Both the position numbers and the translations under genes were made by a program. Under the pieces are notes generated by a model. The model saw only the letters and a list, made by a program, of their open reading frames with translations, was not told the DNA's origin and made no database searches. Positions 13,875-21,419 of a stretch of 21,419 nucleotides of DNA are shown here, in pieces; the first letter of the stretch is position 1, and every line of letters starts with the position of its first letter. Source of the DNA: Candidatus Omnitrophota bacterium (lineage in GTDB: Bacteria > Omnitrophota > Gorgyraeia > B26-G9); NCBI GenBank assembly GCA_022013205.1, contig JAKLQT010000252.1, positions 1 to 21,419 on the forward strand, in the 5' to 3' direction.

Positions 13875-14777
13875 TTAATTACTTTCTTCTTTAGCATAAG
13901 TTTTGATTTGATTACGGCCTTCCTGCTTAGCCTTATATAAGGCTTTATCTGCTTGAAACATCAAATCATTTGTATCTTTTATAGTTTCCGAAAAAGCGGT
14001 TATTCCGCAGCTTATCGTAATACCAGGAACACTATCATCTTTTTCTGTTTCAGAGGTGCCGATAAAACGGCGCACTCTCTGCGCGGTTGCATATGCACCG
14101 TTTAAATCCGTTTCTGTAAGTAATAAAGCAAACTCATCTCCTCCATATCGGCATATTATATCTGAAGTACGGATATTTTTACGCATAATTTTCGCTACAT
14201 TTTTTAAGACACGATCCCCGGCAAGGTGTCCAAAATTATCATTAATCGTTTTAAAATAGTCTATATCTAAAAGCGCACAACAAAAGTTATTTTTATATCG
14301 CCTGCCCCTGTCACATTCATCACGCAGCCGCTGCTGAAAATAACGCCGGTTATAAACATCCGTAAGCTCATCATAAAATGACAAATTAACTATTTTATCA
14401 ATCTTTCGTTTTGCATTCAAAAGATTCTTGATCCGGACTAATAATTCACGTTCATCCGGGCTTTTAGTTAAAAAATCAGCCGCGCCTACTTCTAATCCGA
14501 TTAATTTTTCATTAATTGTACTCACTGAAGTATAAAAAAGTATAGGCATACTGACCAATAAATCATTTTCTCGTATGCGCCGGCATACTTCAAAGCCATC
14601 AATGTCAGGAAGCAATATATCCAGGATTACTAAATCCGCCTTGTCTTTAGAAAGAACCGTGAACGCTTTTTCCCCATTCTCTGCACAAATAATTTTATAA
14701 TTTTCTCGTTCCAATGTTGTTTTTAAAAATTGCATGTCTTTTATATTATCTTCTATGATTAAAATTGTACTTTTCAT
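13875..14777 (-). CDS. response regulator-GGDEF diguanylate cyclase (PleD-type)
   Basis: The 300-aa protein has an N-terminal receiver domain (residues 1-120). Asp10, phosphoacceptor Asp53 (in LVILDILLPDIDG), Thr83 and Lys105 are all present. A GGDEF domain follows from about 135 (SFYDELTDVYNRRYF), with the intact signature YGGDEFA (211-217) and the metal-binding LLDIDYFKTIND. The inhibitory I-site RxxD is present at Arg203-Asp206, five residues before GGDEF. It should therefore synthesise c-di-GMP from GTP when phosphorylated, with product feedback inhibition. It stands alone: no histidine kinase is adjacent, so the partner is elsewhere. c-di-GMP commonly controls type IV pili, but a link to the pilus genes of this window is only suggestive. 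Its upstream 405-bp region may hold its promoter. Confidence 0.93.
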   Translation of the reverse strand: MKSTILIIEDNIKDMQFLKTTLERENYKIICAENGEKAFTVLSKDKADLVILDILLPDIDGFEVCRRIRENDLLVSMPILFYTSVSTINEKLIGLEVGAADFLTKSPDERELLVRIKNLLNAKRKIDKIVNLSFYDELTDVYNRRYFQQRLRDECDRGRRYKNNFCCALLDIDYFKTINDNFGHLAGDRVLKNVAKIMRKNIRTSDIICRYGGDEFALLLTETDLNGAYATAQRVRRFIGTSETEKDDSVPGITISCGITAFSETIKDTNDLMFQADKALYKAKQEGRNQIKTYAKEESN

Positions 14778-15182
14778 CCTGTCCTATCCTCAAGTTAAAC
14801 AAATAATCTTATGTAATCCTTGAAATTTAATATCAGTTCACCTATCCGAAGTTTCCGGACAAGAAAACATTCACTTAATCAGTAATAATACTTATCTGTG
14901 CCGCATATAGAAGCAAAAATCATGCCTCTTTTATTAAAAATTTATTTTTATTATAATATACTGCTTTTAAAGATGTTACAGAATAAAATTAAGCAATTAA
15001 TTGAACACTTTTAAATTAAAATTGTTGTAAGGATTACACAGGTGTTCGAGTTTAAGGACACCTCAGAACATAGCGCAGACGCGTTAAAATGAAACACGGT
15101 TTTCAAACCTTCTTCTCTTTCATAGACTGTTTTCTTCTACCACATACCAAATCTTATTTGCTTATACCATATCGTCTGCTCA
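14778..15182. other. 405-bp AT-rich intergenic region between the GGDEF and GDPD genes
   Basis: No gene-like frame is visible. On the minus strand a TATAAT near 14954-14949 could be the -10 of the GGDEF promoter, but its -35 is weak. A 6-bp stem (AGGTGT/ACACCT, about 15040-15064) flanks a 12-nt loop. I see no clear intrinsic terminator for the glycerol operon. Confidence 0.4.
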
Positions 15183-15863
15183 TTAAATCCTGTCCGGGAA
15201 ATTAGAAAAGATTCCGTCAACTCCTAATAACTTTACTTTTTGGATATCTTCAGGCTCATTGAGAGTATAAGCATATACCTTTAATCCTCTATTATGCGCG
15301 TCATCAACTAATGCCTGGTTTATAAATTCTTTTGACGGATGCAAAGAATAGCTCTTTAGCATACTAGCGCATTGGGCATATCCGATTGGAATACCGGCAA
15401 TTATTGCTCCAGTCTTAACCTGAGGTGCCAGCTGACTGAATTTCTGAAGCTCATAATGATTAAATGACGAGACAAGAAAATCATCCCAACTCCATCCTTT
15501 TTGCTTAACATATTCCAAAATTACATTAAAAACAGGCCTGGCTATGCCTTCGCTCTTTATTTCAATGTTAACTTTTGCCTTTTTATCAATCATGTCAAGT
15601 GCTTCCTGCAACGAGGGAATTGTCTGTTTCTTGCCCGCGTCTAAAATTCTCAATTCATTAAATATTTTTTCGCAAACATATCCGGTACCGTTTGTCGTCC
15701 GGTCTACTTTAAGATCATGTATGACCATCAACTCCCCGCTTTTGCATGCCTGAACATCAAGTTCCACCAGATCAACATTAAGCTCCAATGCTTTTTTAAA
15801 AGAAGGCAAGGTATTTTCCGGCTCATATCCTGCTGCCCCGCGATGGCCTATTTTTAATACCAT
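15183..15863 (-). CDS. glycerophosphodiester phosphodiesterase (cytoplasmic, UgpQ-like)
   Basis: The start is set at the ATG at 15863 (226 aa), with AGAGAGG upstream; the longer frame from GTG 15902 adds a basic KQKISKNKRED tail without such a site. The catalytic pattern of GDPD enzymes is complete: IGHRGAAGYEPENT (His7, Arg8, Glu14), LVELDVQ (Glu34, Asp36) and MVIHD (His49). It continues with the TIM-barrel strands KAKVNIEIKSE and GLKVYAYTLNEPEDI, and ends with the family hallmark GVDGIFSNFPD. It hydrolyses glycerophosphodiesters to glycerol-3-phosphate and an alcohol. Absence of a signal peptide puts it in the cytoplasm. It follows repeat copy C and the glycerol kinase/dehydrogenase genes, for which it would supply glycerol-3-phosphate. 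Confidence 0.9.
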   Translation of the reverse strand: MVLKIGHRGAAGYEPENTLPSFKKALELNVDLVELDVQACKSGELMVIHDLKVDRTTNGTGYVCEKIFNELRILDAGKKQTIPSLQEALDMIDKKAKVNIEIKSEGIARPVFNVILEYVKQKGWSWDDFLVSSFNHYELQKFSQLAPQVKTGAIIAGIPIGYAQCASMLKSYSLHPSKEFINQALVDDAHNRGLKVYAYTLNEPEDIQKVKLLGVDGIFSNFPDRI

Positions 15864-15904
15864 ATTATCCTCTCTCTTATTTTTAGAAATTTTCTGTTTC
15901 ACAA

Positions 15905-16104
15905 ATGAAGCTCATCCGGGCTATCCTTCAACAGGCTCAGAATGGTGAGCATAGTCGAACCAAAGCACGGAGTTTCTTAAGCGGAATCCCGCAGATTTGC
16001 TTTTCCGCCACTGTAAAACAGCGAGACCTCACCAGTTTTACTGGCGGGCATCCCCGGCTTACCTGTCCCGCTGCATTTAAAGCGGGAATCAAAGCATGCG
16101 GGAT
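15905..16104 (+). repeat. nested palindromic repeat, long form (copy C)
   Basis: The ends (ATGAAGCTC at 15905 and GCATGCGGGAT at 16094-16104) match copies A and B. Internally it holds the 39-bp hairpin module (ATCCTTCAACAGGCTCAG, then TGGTGAGCATAGTCGAACC). It also has an extra segment of about 113 bp from CTTAAGCGG to CGGGAAT, with its own short stems (GCGGAATCCCGC; CTGTAAAACAG; CCAGTTTTACTGG). It sits between the DUF1667 and GDPD genes and separates GDPD from the rest of the operon. Short ORFs across it are not real genes. Confidence 0.75.
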
Positions 16105-16132
16105 AATCGAAATCACGTATGACATGAACCGA

Positions 16133-16492
16133 TTAATTCATACTATTTCTGGTTGCTACCAGATTTACATCTAAGCCTAAAAAGTTTTCCACGATAACAT
16201 CTCCTGTGTTAACCGGGCAGCAAAGCCGTATCTTTTTTACTGCTTTAATTGCGGCAAAAAGCTTATGTTTAGGAATAGGTTTATCTGTCCTTACCGGCAT
16301 CATTTTAAACGACAGCCCCTGAGTTAATACAGAGGATGTAAATATTCTTAAAGGATTTTTTATCTCAGATAATGCGTACTCCTGTCCTTTAGGGCATTCA
16401 TTACCACTCATAGACACTATTTCATCATTTTGCAGATCAATTGATAAAACACATCCTTTCGGGCATTCAATACATATGATTTTTTTCTTCAT
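16133..16492 (-). CDS. DUF1667 cysteine-rich protein of the glycerol-3-phosphate dehydrogenase cluster
   Basis: The 119-aa protein begins MKKKIICIECPKGC and carries Cys7, Cys10, Cys14 and Cys33 (NECPKG), with a further CCP at residues 91-93. The arrangement suggests a metal or Fe-S site, as known for the DUF1667 family, which contains conserved CxxC pairs. The family is found in many anaerobes beside glycerol-3-phosphate dehydrogenase and an FAD oxidoreductase, exactly as here. The gene overlaps the preceding oxidoreductase by 4 bp (ATGA). It probably serves as an electron-transfer or assembly partner of the dehydrogenase; this is inferred from conserved context. There is no signal peptide, so it is cytoplasmic. 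Confidence 0.85.
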   Translation of the reverse strand: MKKKIICIECPKGCVLSIDLQNDEIVSMSGNECPKGQEYALSEIKNPLRIFTSSVLTQGLSFKMMPVRTDKPIPKHKLFAAIKAVKKIRLCCPVNTGDVIVENFLGLDVNLVATRNSMN

Positions 16493-17466
16493 TTTAAACC
16501 TTTTAAATATTCCGCGGCAAGCCTGCCTGCTATTTCGCTGTCCCGGGAAACAGTATCAACAAGATCATAAACCTTGAGTGAATTGCCGCAGACAAATAAT
16601 CCCGCTATTGATGTCTTGTTTAATTCTTTAGATACAGGACAATTAGTTTTTTTATCTATTGCCACTCCGGCCATTTCAATAAGTTCGTTTTCCGGTATCA
16701 GGCCGACAGATATAAGGACAGTATCGCAATCTATATCAAACTCTGAACCCGCAATTTCATTAAATTTTTCATCAACCCGGACAACACTTACCTTTTCCAC
16801 CCTTTTATTACCATAAATTCTCTTGATCTTATGCGAGTGAAAAAACGGTATTTCAAAATCTTCGACGCATTGCACCTGATTGCGGATAAGCCCCTGGCTT
16901 TTCGGCTTGATTTCAATAACCGCCTTAACCTCTGCGCCTTCAAGAAAAAAACGCCGTGCCATAATCAGGCCGATATCTCCTGAGCCGACAATAACAACTT
17001 TTTCTCCGGGCAGCAATCCTTCCATATTTATAAGCTTTTGAGCAAGCCCGGCAGAAAATATCCCCGCAGGCCTTGTCCCAGAAATATGTACCATTTCACG
17101 CGTTTTTTCCCTGCAGCCTGTTGCCATAATAAGTGCTTTAGCCTGAACTTGTTTTAAAGCTCCGGGTTTTAAAAAAGTAAGAACCTTATCTTTCGAAAGA
17201 TTCACAACAAAAGATTGCCTGCTTATTTCAATTTTCTGTATGCTTTTAATCTTTTCAATAAATCGATCAGCATATTCACACCCGGTAAGAACCTCTTTAA
17301 AAAAATTGAGCCCAAATCCCGTATGCACACACTGATTCAGAATACCGCCAAGATACTCATCCCGCTCAATAAGCAAAATATCTTCCACTCCATACTCGTA
17401 TGCGGCAATTGCCGCTGACATGCCCGCGGGCCCGCCTCCGACAATAACCAGGTCCCTTTTAATCAT
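16489..17466 (-). CDS. FAD/NAD(P)-dependent oxidoreductase of the glycerol cluster
   Basis: This 325-aa pyridine-nucleotide-disulfide-type flavoprotein has an N-terminal dinucleotide fold, LVIVGGGPAGMSAA, and a second one near residues 155-170 (VVIVGSGDIGLIMARR). A C-terminal FAD-binding segment lies at GLFVCGNSLKVYDLVD. It has GGILNQCVHTGFG around Cys46 but no thioredoxin-reductase CxxC, so the redox path likely runs through partner proteins. The family is known from clusters with a GlpA-type dehydrogenase and DUF1667. Here it overlaps the dehydrogenase by 8 bp and DUF1667 by 4 bp, implying a three-subunit complex made in stoichiometry. It would pass electrons from glycerol-3-phosphate oxidation to NAD(P) or an Fe-S carrier, by inference. 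Confidence 0.85.
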   Translation of the reverse strand: MIKRDLVIVGGGPAGMSAAIAAYEYGVEDILLIERDEYLGGILNQCVHTGFGLNFFKEVLTGCEYADRFIEKIKSIQKIEISRQSFVVNLSKDKVLTFLKPGALKQVQAKALIMATGCREKTREMVHISGTRPAGIFSAGLAQKLINMEGLLPGEKVVIVGSGDIGLIMARRFFLEGAEVKAVIEIKPKSQGLIRNQVQCVEDFEIPFFHSHKIKRIYGNKRVEKVSVVRVDEKFNEIAGSEFDIDCDTVLISVGLIPENELIEMAGVAIDKKTNCPVSKELNKTSIAGLFVCGNSLKVYDLVDTVSRDSEIAGRLAAEYLKGLK

Positions 17467-18907
17467 CTGACCTGTTCTCCTTAACCACCCAAGACCCAGC
17501 GCCTTTTTTTGTTATCTTAGGTATTGGCGTATTTGTGGATTTAGATAATATCTTCATGATCCGGGTAGTACAAAAACCTCCGTGACATCTGCCTGCCTGC
17601 GCCCTTGTTCTAAATTTTATACCGTCAAGTGTTTTCGCCCCGCGTTCTATGGCATCTTGAATTTCCTTAGCTGAAACCATCTCACAGCGGCAGACAACAT
17701 CTCCGTAAGCCGGGTCTTTTTTGATTAGTTTTGCGGTTCTGGAAAATGGGATATCAAATAGGTGGATTGTTTTTTTTCGGCAGCTATGAAATAGCTGTTT
17801 TTTTTCCATTGATAAACCATTGCTTTTTAATATGCCGCAAACCATAAGCGCGATCGCGGGTGCCGCGGTAAGCCCTGGAGACTGAATTCCAGCGACATTG
17901 ATAAAACCCGGCAAACTCTCTTCATGCCTGATAATAAAATCATCCCCTGCCACCGGCCTTAAACCGGCAAAATAAGCAATAATATCCGTCTCTTTTATTG
18001 ATGGGATCATGCGCTGCGCGTTACTCAGTACTTTTTGAAAACCCTCCTCAGAGGTCGAAAGATCTTCCTTTTCATCACAATCCTCAGCTGTAGGCCCAAT
18101 CATGGGATTTCCGTCCGCTGTTTTTATTACCAGTATTCCTTTGGATGTTTCAGAAGGAAGAGGAAAAAGCAAATGGCGGGTTATATGCTCTTTCTTTTTA
18201 TCAAGAATAAACTCCTCACCCTTGCGCGGTTTTATGCTGAAATTATTTACCCCTGCCAAAGCCGATACCTCATCAGCATATAAGCCCGCGGCATTTATAA
18301 TATAACGCGTTTTGAATTTCTCAGATGATGTGTTAATTTCAAACGCCTGCCCACAACACGCCTTTTTTTTAGAAATAATTCCAATAACCTTTTGCTGTGT
18401 AAAAATCTCTACTCCGTTGGCAATAGCATTTTCAGCCATATCATATACCAGGCGGTAAGGGCTTATAATACCGGCAGTCTGAGCATATAACGCGGCAACC
18501 GCATCTTGAAATAGATTAGGTTCGTGTTTTCTAAGCCAGCCGCGCTTTACTATTTTTAATTTCGGCACTCCAAGCATTTGGGCTTGTTTTTTAAGCTGCA
18601 GCAGCTGCTTAATATCTTCTTCTTTAAAGACAACAATTAACTCTCCTACTTCTTTAAAATCAACGCCTAATTGCCTTGCAATCCTTCTGATAAGCTTATT
18701 ACCTTTTACGCAAAGCCTACCCTTTAATGAATCCGGGTGATTCTGCGTGCCGGGATGAATTATTCCGCTGTTAGACTTTGAAACTCCAAAAGCAAGCTCC
18801 TGCTCTTTTTCAAGAACAGCTATATTTAATTTATAGCGGGATAATTCTCTGGCTATAGCAGTCCCCACAACCCCTGCGCCGATTACAATCACATCGTATG
18901 TTTTCAT
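17459..18907 (-). CDS. glpA: GlpA-like glycerol-3-phosphate dehydrogenase with C-terminal BFD-type [2Fe-2S] domain
   Basis: The 482-aa protein has an N-terminal FAD-binding GAGVVGTAIAREL (residues 10-22) and a DAO-type fold (SKSNSGIIHPGTQNHP; FAGLRPVAGDDFII). The last 85 or so residues form a BFD-like ferredoxin domain with cysteine ligands CRC (Cys406, Cys408) and CHGGFC (Cys441, Cys446). This two-domain architecture is typical of the anaerobic-type dehydrogenase that oxidises glycerol-3-phosphate to dihydroxyacetone phosphate. No membrane segment is visible; anchoring would rely on partners. The gene is 20 bp downstream of glpK and overlaps the oxidoreductase. The exact electron acceptor is unknown. 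The GlpA symbol is used by similarity of architecture. Confidence 0.85.
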   Translation of the reverse strand: MKTYDVIVIGAGVVGTAIARELSRYKLNIAVLEKEQELAFGVSKSNSGIIHPGTQNHPDSLKGRLCVKGNKLIRRIARQLGVDFKEVGELIVVFKEEDIKQLLQLKKQAQMLGVPKLKIVKRGWLRKHEPNLFQDAVAALYAQTAGIISPYRLVYDMAENAIANGVEIFTQQKVIGIISKKKACCGQAFEINTSSEKFKTRYIINAAGLYADEVSALAGVNNFSIKPRKGEEFILDKKKEHITRHLLFPLPSETSKGILVIKTADGNPMIGPTAEDCDEKEDLSTSEEGFQKVLSNAQRMIPSIKETDIIAYFAGLRPVAGDDFIIRHEESLPGFINVAGIQSPGLTAAPAIALMVCGILKSNGLSMEKKQLFHSCRKKTIHLFDIPFSRTAKLIKKDPAYGDVVCRCEMVSAKEIQDAIERGAKTLDGIKFRTRAQAGRCHGGFCTTRIMKILSKSTNTPIPKITKKGAGSWVVKENRSDD

Positions 18908-18927
18908 ATGATAAACTGTTAATTAAA

Positions 18928-20424
18928 TTATCGATATTTTGAATTTTTCGAAAAAGTCCTTTTTACCGCGTCCTGCCATTTTTTATAAAGAACTTCTGCT
19001 TTTGCTTTTGAAATTCTGGGTGTAAAAACCTTATCCTTCACCCAGCACTTTTTTATCTGCGCTGTATTTTTCCAAAATCCAACCGCAAGGCCCGCAAGAT
19101 ATGCGGCACCCAAGGATGTAATTTCAATTGTTTTAGGCCTGATTACCTTTACTCCCAGAATATCCGCCTGAAACTGGCAAAGAAAATCATTAGCCGCTGC
19201 TCCCCCGTCTACCTGCAAACTGCGGATCTTAAGTCCTGAATCCTTCCCCATAGCATTAACCACATCTTTTGTCTGATAGCACATTGCTTCCAGTGCTGCT
19301 CTTACAATATGGCTCTTTTTTGTCCCGCGTGTAATACCGAATATACTGCCCCGCGCGTGCTGATCCCAATACGGCGCGCCTAATCCAACAAGCGCGGGAA
19401 CAAAATAAATCCCGGCATTATCCTTTACAGACTTTGCCATCTTTTCCGATTGTGATGGCTCCTCCAAAAGCCCTAATCCATCCCGCAGCCATTGAATTGC
19501 CGCCCCGGCAACAAATACCGCACCTTCAAGGACATATACAGGCTTTCCTGCATCGCTGCAGCCTAAAGTGGTAATAAGCCCGTGCCTTGATCGAATATAT
19601 TTTGCCCCTGTATTAAGCAGCATAAAACATCCTGTACCATAGGTATTTTTCATTGTCCCGGGTTTAAAACATGTCTGGCCGAATAGAGCGGCCTGCTGGT
19701 CTCCGGCTATACCGGCAATGGGAATGCCTGCAGGCAGTTTGCCATGTGCCGCGGTTTTGCCGAAAATTCCTGATGAGTTTTTAACACAAGGCAGCATTGT
19801 TTTTGGGATACTGAATTTTTTAAGGATTTTTTCATCCCAGGTAAGCGTTTTAATATTAAAAAGCATTGTTCTTGAGGCATTGGTAAAATCAGTCGCGTGT
19901 ACTGCGCCATTGGTTAACTTCCATAATAACCAGGCATCAGTAGTGCCGAAAAGAAGTTTTCCCTGTTTTGCTTTTGCTAATGCTCCTTTTACATTTTTTA
20001 ATATCCACTCGATTTTTGTCGCGGAAAAATAAGCATCTATTGGCAGGCCTGTCCTTGTCCTGAAAAATTCAGCTGCTCCTTTTTCCTTTTTTAATTCATC
20101 GCAGCGTCTTGAAGTCCTGCGGCATTGCCAGACGATAGCATTACAAACCGGCTTGGAAGTGGTTTTATCCCAAACCACAGTAGTTTCCCGTTGATTAGTA
20201 ATTCCGATAGCATCAATTTTCGCGTTTGGTACTTTTTTAAATACGCTTTGGATGGAATTTAAAACGCTTTGCCATATTTCCTCAGGGGCATGCTCAACCC
20301 AGCCGGGTTTTGGAAAATACTGCGTAAATTCCTCATAAGCACTGGCCATTTGTTTTGCCTTTTTATCATATAATACCGCCCTGCTTCCGGTTGTCCCCTG
20401 GTCGATAGCTAGAATATATCCCAC
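18928..20424 (-). CDS. glpK: glycerol kinase
   Basis: The 498-aa FGGY-family kinase has the standard glycerol-kinase length. Motifs seen: AIDQGTTGSRAV at the N-terminus (phosphate 1 site), KPGWVEHAPEEIW, GITNQRETTVVWD, IAGIAGDQQAALFGQTC and YGTGCFMLLNTG. LVGLGAPYWDQHARG and LQVDGGAAANDFLCQFQADILG (written here in parts) cover the ADP-binding region. It phosphorylates glycerol with ATP to give glycerol-3-phosphate in the cytoplasm. The start is GTG at 20424, preceded by GGAGGAAG, and begins the operon with glpA, the oxidoreductase and the DUF1667 gene. No glycerol facilitator gene is in the window. Confidence 0.95.
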   Translation of the reverse strand: MGYILAIDQGTTGSRAVLYDKKAKQMASAYEEFTQYFPKPGWVEHAPEEIWQSVLNSIQSVFKKVPNAKIDAIGITNQRETTVVWDKTTSKPVCNAIVWQCRRTSRRCDELKKEKGAAEFFRTRTGLPIDAYFSATKIEWILKNVKGALAKAKQGKLLFGTTDAWLLWKLTNGAVHATDFTNASRTMLFNIKTLTWDEKILKKFSIPKTMLPCVKNSSGIFGKTAAHGKLPAGIPIAGIAGDQQAALFGQTCFKPGTMKNTYGTGCFMLLNTGAKYIRSRHGLITTLGCSDAGKPVYVLEGAVFVAGAAIQWLRDGLGLLEEPSQSEKMAKSVKDNAGIYFVPALVGLGAPYWDQHARGSIFGITRGTKKSHIVRAALEAMCYQTKDVVNAMGKDSGLKIRSLQVDGGAAANDFLCQFQADILGVKVIRPKTIEITSLGAAYLAGLAVGFWKNTAQIKKCWVKDKVFTPRISKAKAEVLYKKWQDAVKRTFSKNSKYR

Positions 20425-20594
20425 CGTACTTCCTCCACTTTTAAATACTGCTTTTCGCTTTACTTACAAAGCGGTTGTATCTATTTCCGGAATTAGAATT
20501 TATAAATTGGTTACCATAAATTACAAAATATATTGTATCATAACTCTTTTAGAGCAAACAGGTTTAAATACAGATAGTGTGTTTACGAGTTCAA
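20425..20594 (-). promoter_or_regulatory. glpK upstream region with palindromes, promoter not certain
   Basis: The strong ribosome binding site GGAGGAAG is at 20437-20430. Farther upstream are a 12-bp palindrome AATTTATAAATT (20497-20508) and GGTTACC next to it, possible operator sites. A -10-like TACAAT (20537-20532) has only weak -35 candidates, so the start site is tentative and the untranslated leader may exceed 90 nt. Confidence 0.3.
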
Positions 20595-20681
20595 ATGAAA
20601 CTCACCCGGGCTATCCTTCAACAGGCTCAGGATGGTGAGCATAGTCGAACCAAAGCCCGGGGTTTTCAAAGCATGCGGGAT
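20595..20681 (+). repeat. nested palindromic repeat, medium form (copy B)
   Basis: This 87-bp unit equals copy A (723-769, reverse orientation) plus the 39-bp hairpin module. Its outer CCCGGGCT and AGCCCGGG arms are complementary. The inner module (stem GCTCA/TGAGC inside TTCGAC/GTTGAA) forms a second hairpin within the first. It lies between the glpK promoter region and the RHS-tail genes. Confidence 0.8.
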
Positions 20682-20713
20682 GAAAGAGCATAGGGGACAT
20701 ACTAAAAGTATAT

Positions 20714-20818
20714 TTATTTACTCAGCTTTTTTATTAAATTTTTTGCTTCTACTACCTGTCTCCCCTTCTCTTTTGCTATACTTGCTGCTTCCTGTGTGAT
20801 CCCCAGCACTTCACCCAT
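20714..20818 (-). CDS. 34-aa small helical protein
   Basis: ATG at 20818 opens MGEVLGITQEAASIAKEKGR, followed by QVVEAKNLIKKLSK and TAA. Composition is that of a short amphipathic helix. The start overlaps the end of the amber-interrupted ORF at 20811-20954, so it may instead be that gene's shifted C-terminus. No family is recognised. Small genes after an RHS terminus often encode immunity or helper proteins, but nothing here proves it. Confidence 0.3.
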   Translation of the reverse strand: MGEVLGITQEAASIAKEKGRQVVEAKNLIKKLSK

Positions 20819-20954
20819 ACAACTCCACAACTAATTTATTGTCAGAAATAACATTTATTATTTTTCCGTTAATTTTTTCTGGTCCGTTTTGATTAGGCTA
20901 ATCCCAATCAGTAAGCAAAACTTGTTTTCCTAGAAAAAGATTATCATTTTTCAT
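20811..20954 (-). pseudogene. small ORF with an in-frame amber codon downstream of the RHS-like gene
   Basis: From ATG 20954 the frame reads MKNDNLFLGKQVLLTDWD, then TAG (20900-20898), then PNQNGPEKINGKIINVISDN and KLVVELYG, ending at TGA 20813-20811. Protein-like sequence continues across the TAG in the same frame (INGKIINVISDNKLVVEL is a plausible beta hairpin), so the codon is an isolated interruption. It could be a nonsense mutation, a sequencing error or recoding. The ATG is 14 bp after the RHS stop, a position typical of an immunity gene. The family is unknown. Confidence 0.4.
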
Positions 20955-20968
20955 TATTTTGGGAACCT

Positions 20969-21418
20969 CTATCCTCTATAATATTCTATACCTGTTCCGC
21001 CATCCACAGGTCTTGGACCTCGTAATGGTTTAAATGGATTTACTTTTACATTTCTTGCAGCATCAGGTGGATTGTAATCAGGCAGATTCAATGCTTTATG
21101 AGCCTCTTTTCCTAAACTGTGCGGTAGATCATTCGTTGAGCCTCTTGTACTCCATTTTGAATTGTAGGATGGATTATTTTCGGGAGAGTATTGAACCTGA
21201 GAATAATGCGGCTTAACATAGGCATCATTTAATTGTACAGCCGTTCTTAAAGTCCAAACTGTTTGTTCATAAGTTTCCCTTGTCCATAAAGACGCAACAC
21301 CTCCAGGAATAGCCCATACCCAATTCCCTGTATCCACCCACTGTTGAACATACCAGTTCTGAGCGTCTTCACCATAACCCGTTCCATAATAATATCCATC
21401 TTCTAATTTTTCCCACCA
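20969..21418 (-). CDS. RHS repeat-associated core protein, C-terminal part (runs off the window)
   Basis: The frame is open to the window edge, giving 149 residues of C-terminus without its beginning. The first part (WWEKLEDGYYYGTGYGEDAQ, then NWYVQQWVDTGNWVW, and GGVASLWTRETYEQTVWTL) matches the region after the RHS core found in large YD-repeat proteins, where GEDAxxxY and ALWTxxTxxxT are common. The last about 70 residues (QVQYSPENNPSYNSKW; GKEAHKALNLPDYNPPDAAR; PVDGGTGIEYYRG) are variable and may be a toxin or adhesion tip. I do not recognise the tip. RHS proteins are large secreted or surface proteins in competition systems. The small ORFs just downstream could be the matching immunity gene. 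Confidence 0.65.
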   Translation of the reverse strand, partial: WWEKLEDGYYYGTGYGEDAQNWYVQQWVDTGNWVWAIPGGVASLWTRETYEQTVWTLRTAVQLNDAYVKPHYSQVQYSPENNPSYNSKWSTRGSTNDLPHSLGKEAHKALNLPDYNPPDAARNVKVNPFKPLRGPRPVDGGTGIEYYRG

Positions 21419-21419
21419 A

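Noticed and set aside
15905..16174. 89-aa plus-strand ORF and a 62-aa minus ORF (15937-16125)
   Set aside because: They lie across repeat copy C, made of hairpins, and lack any coding signature.
19718..20032. 104-aa plus-strand ORF
   Set aside because: Antisense shadow of glpK.
20425..20594. Riboswitch considered for the glpK leader
   Set aside because: Only short AT palindromes are visible; no known aptamer core was recognised.
723..20681. CRISPR-like array considered for the repeated hairpins
   Set aside because: Copies are dispersed over 20 kb, variable in length and in both orientations, with no regular spacers and no cas genes.

Overview
The window reads as a contig segment of an uncultivated, moderately AT-rich Gram-negative-type bacterium. 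Type IV pilus genes with prepilin-like N-termini, exported lipoprotein-like enzymes, an RHS-type protein tail and many small palindromic repeats are compatible with candidate phylum Omnitrophota or a neighbouring lineage. That placement is an inference from gene style, because no phylogenetic marker is present.

Layout. 1-770: repeat-rich DNA with a perfect 17-bp hairpin, a small frameshifted membrane-protein gene (minus) and copy A of a nested repeat family. 766-2300 (minus): a secreted GH2-like glycoside hydrolase followed by a two-helix membrane peptide. 2512-7633 (plus): a type IV pilus block with three minor-pilin-like genes, a degenerate PilT paralogue, a beta-rich segment probably joined to it by a homopolymer frameshift, and a canonical PilT. 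7642-11412 (minus): a four-gene operon with its own extended -10 promoter, encoding a small membrane protein, an HPP-family membrane protein, a Tat-signal radical SAM enzyme and a signal-peptide-bearing Memo-AMMECR1 fusion. This is an AmmeMemoRadiSam module that looks exported. 11434-13250 (minus): small membrane and basic proteins, including two short genes of 47 and 55 aa, and a periplasmic thioredoxin. 13361-13565 (plus): promoter and tRNA-Ala(CGC), whose 5' end is duplicated around a hairpin insert. 13875-14777 (minus): a response regulator-GGDEF diguanylate cyclase. 15183-20424 (minus): a glycerophosphodiester/glycerol operon (GlpK, GlpA-like dehydrogenase with an Fe-S domain, FAD oxidoreductase, DUF1667 Cys protein, then GDPD after repeat copy C). 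20595-21418: repeat copy B, two small ORFs (one with an in-frame amber codon) and the C-terminus of an RHS-like protein running off the window.

Functionally, the glycerol cluster would convert glycerophosphodiesters and glycerol to glycerol-3-phosphate and then dihydroxyacetone phosphate. The pilus block would supply minor pilins and retraction motors.

The most unusual signals are: (i) a 99-bp palindromic element inserted in frame exactly at the prepilin cleavage site of a minor pilin; (ii) a shared promoter motif (GGTATAATCCA, N3-4, TATG) placing ATG 7 nt after the -10 box at three loci, suggesting leaderless transcripts, two of them before tandem pilT paralogues and nested in an inverted repeat; (iii) a nested modular repeat family seen as short, medium and long versions; (iv) the duplicated tRNA-Ala 5' end; and (v) two probable frameshifts at A-runs.
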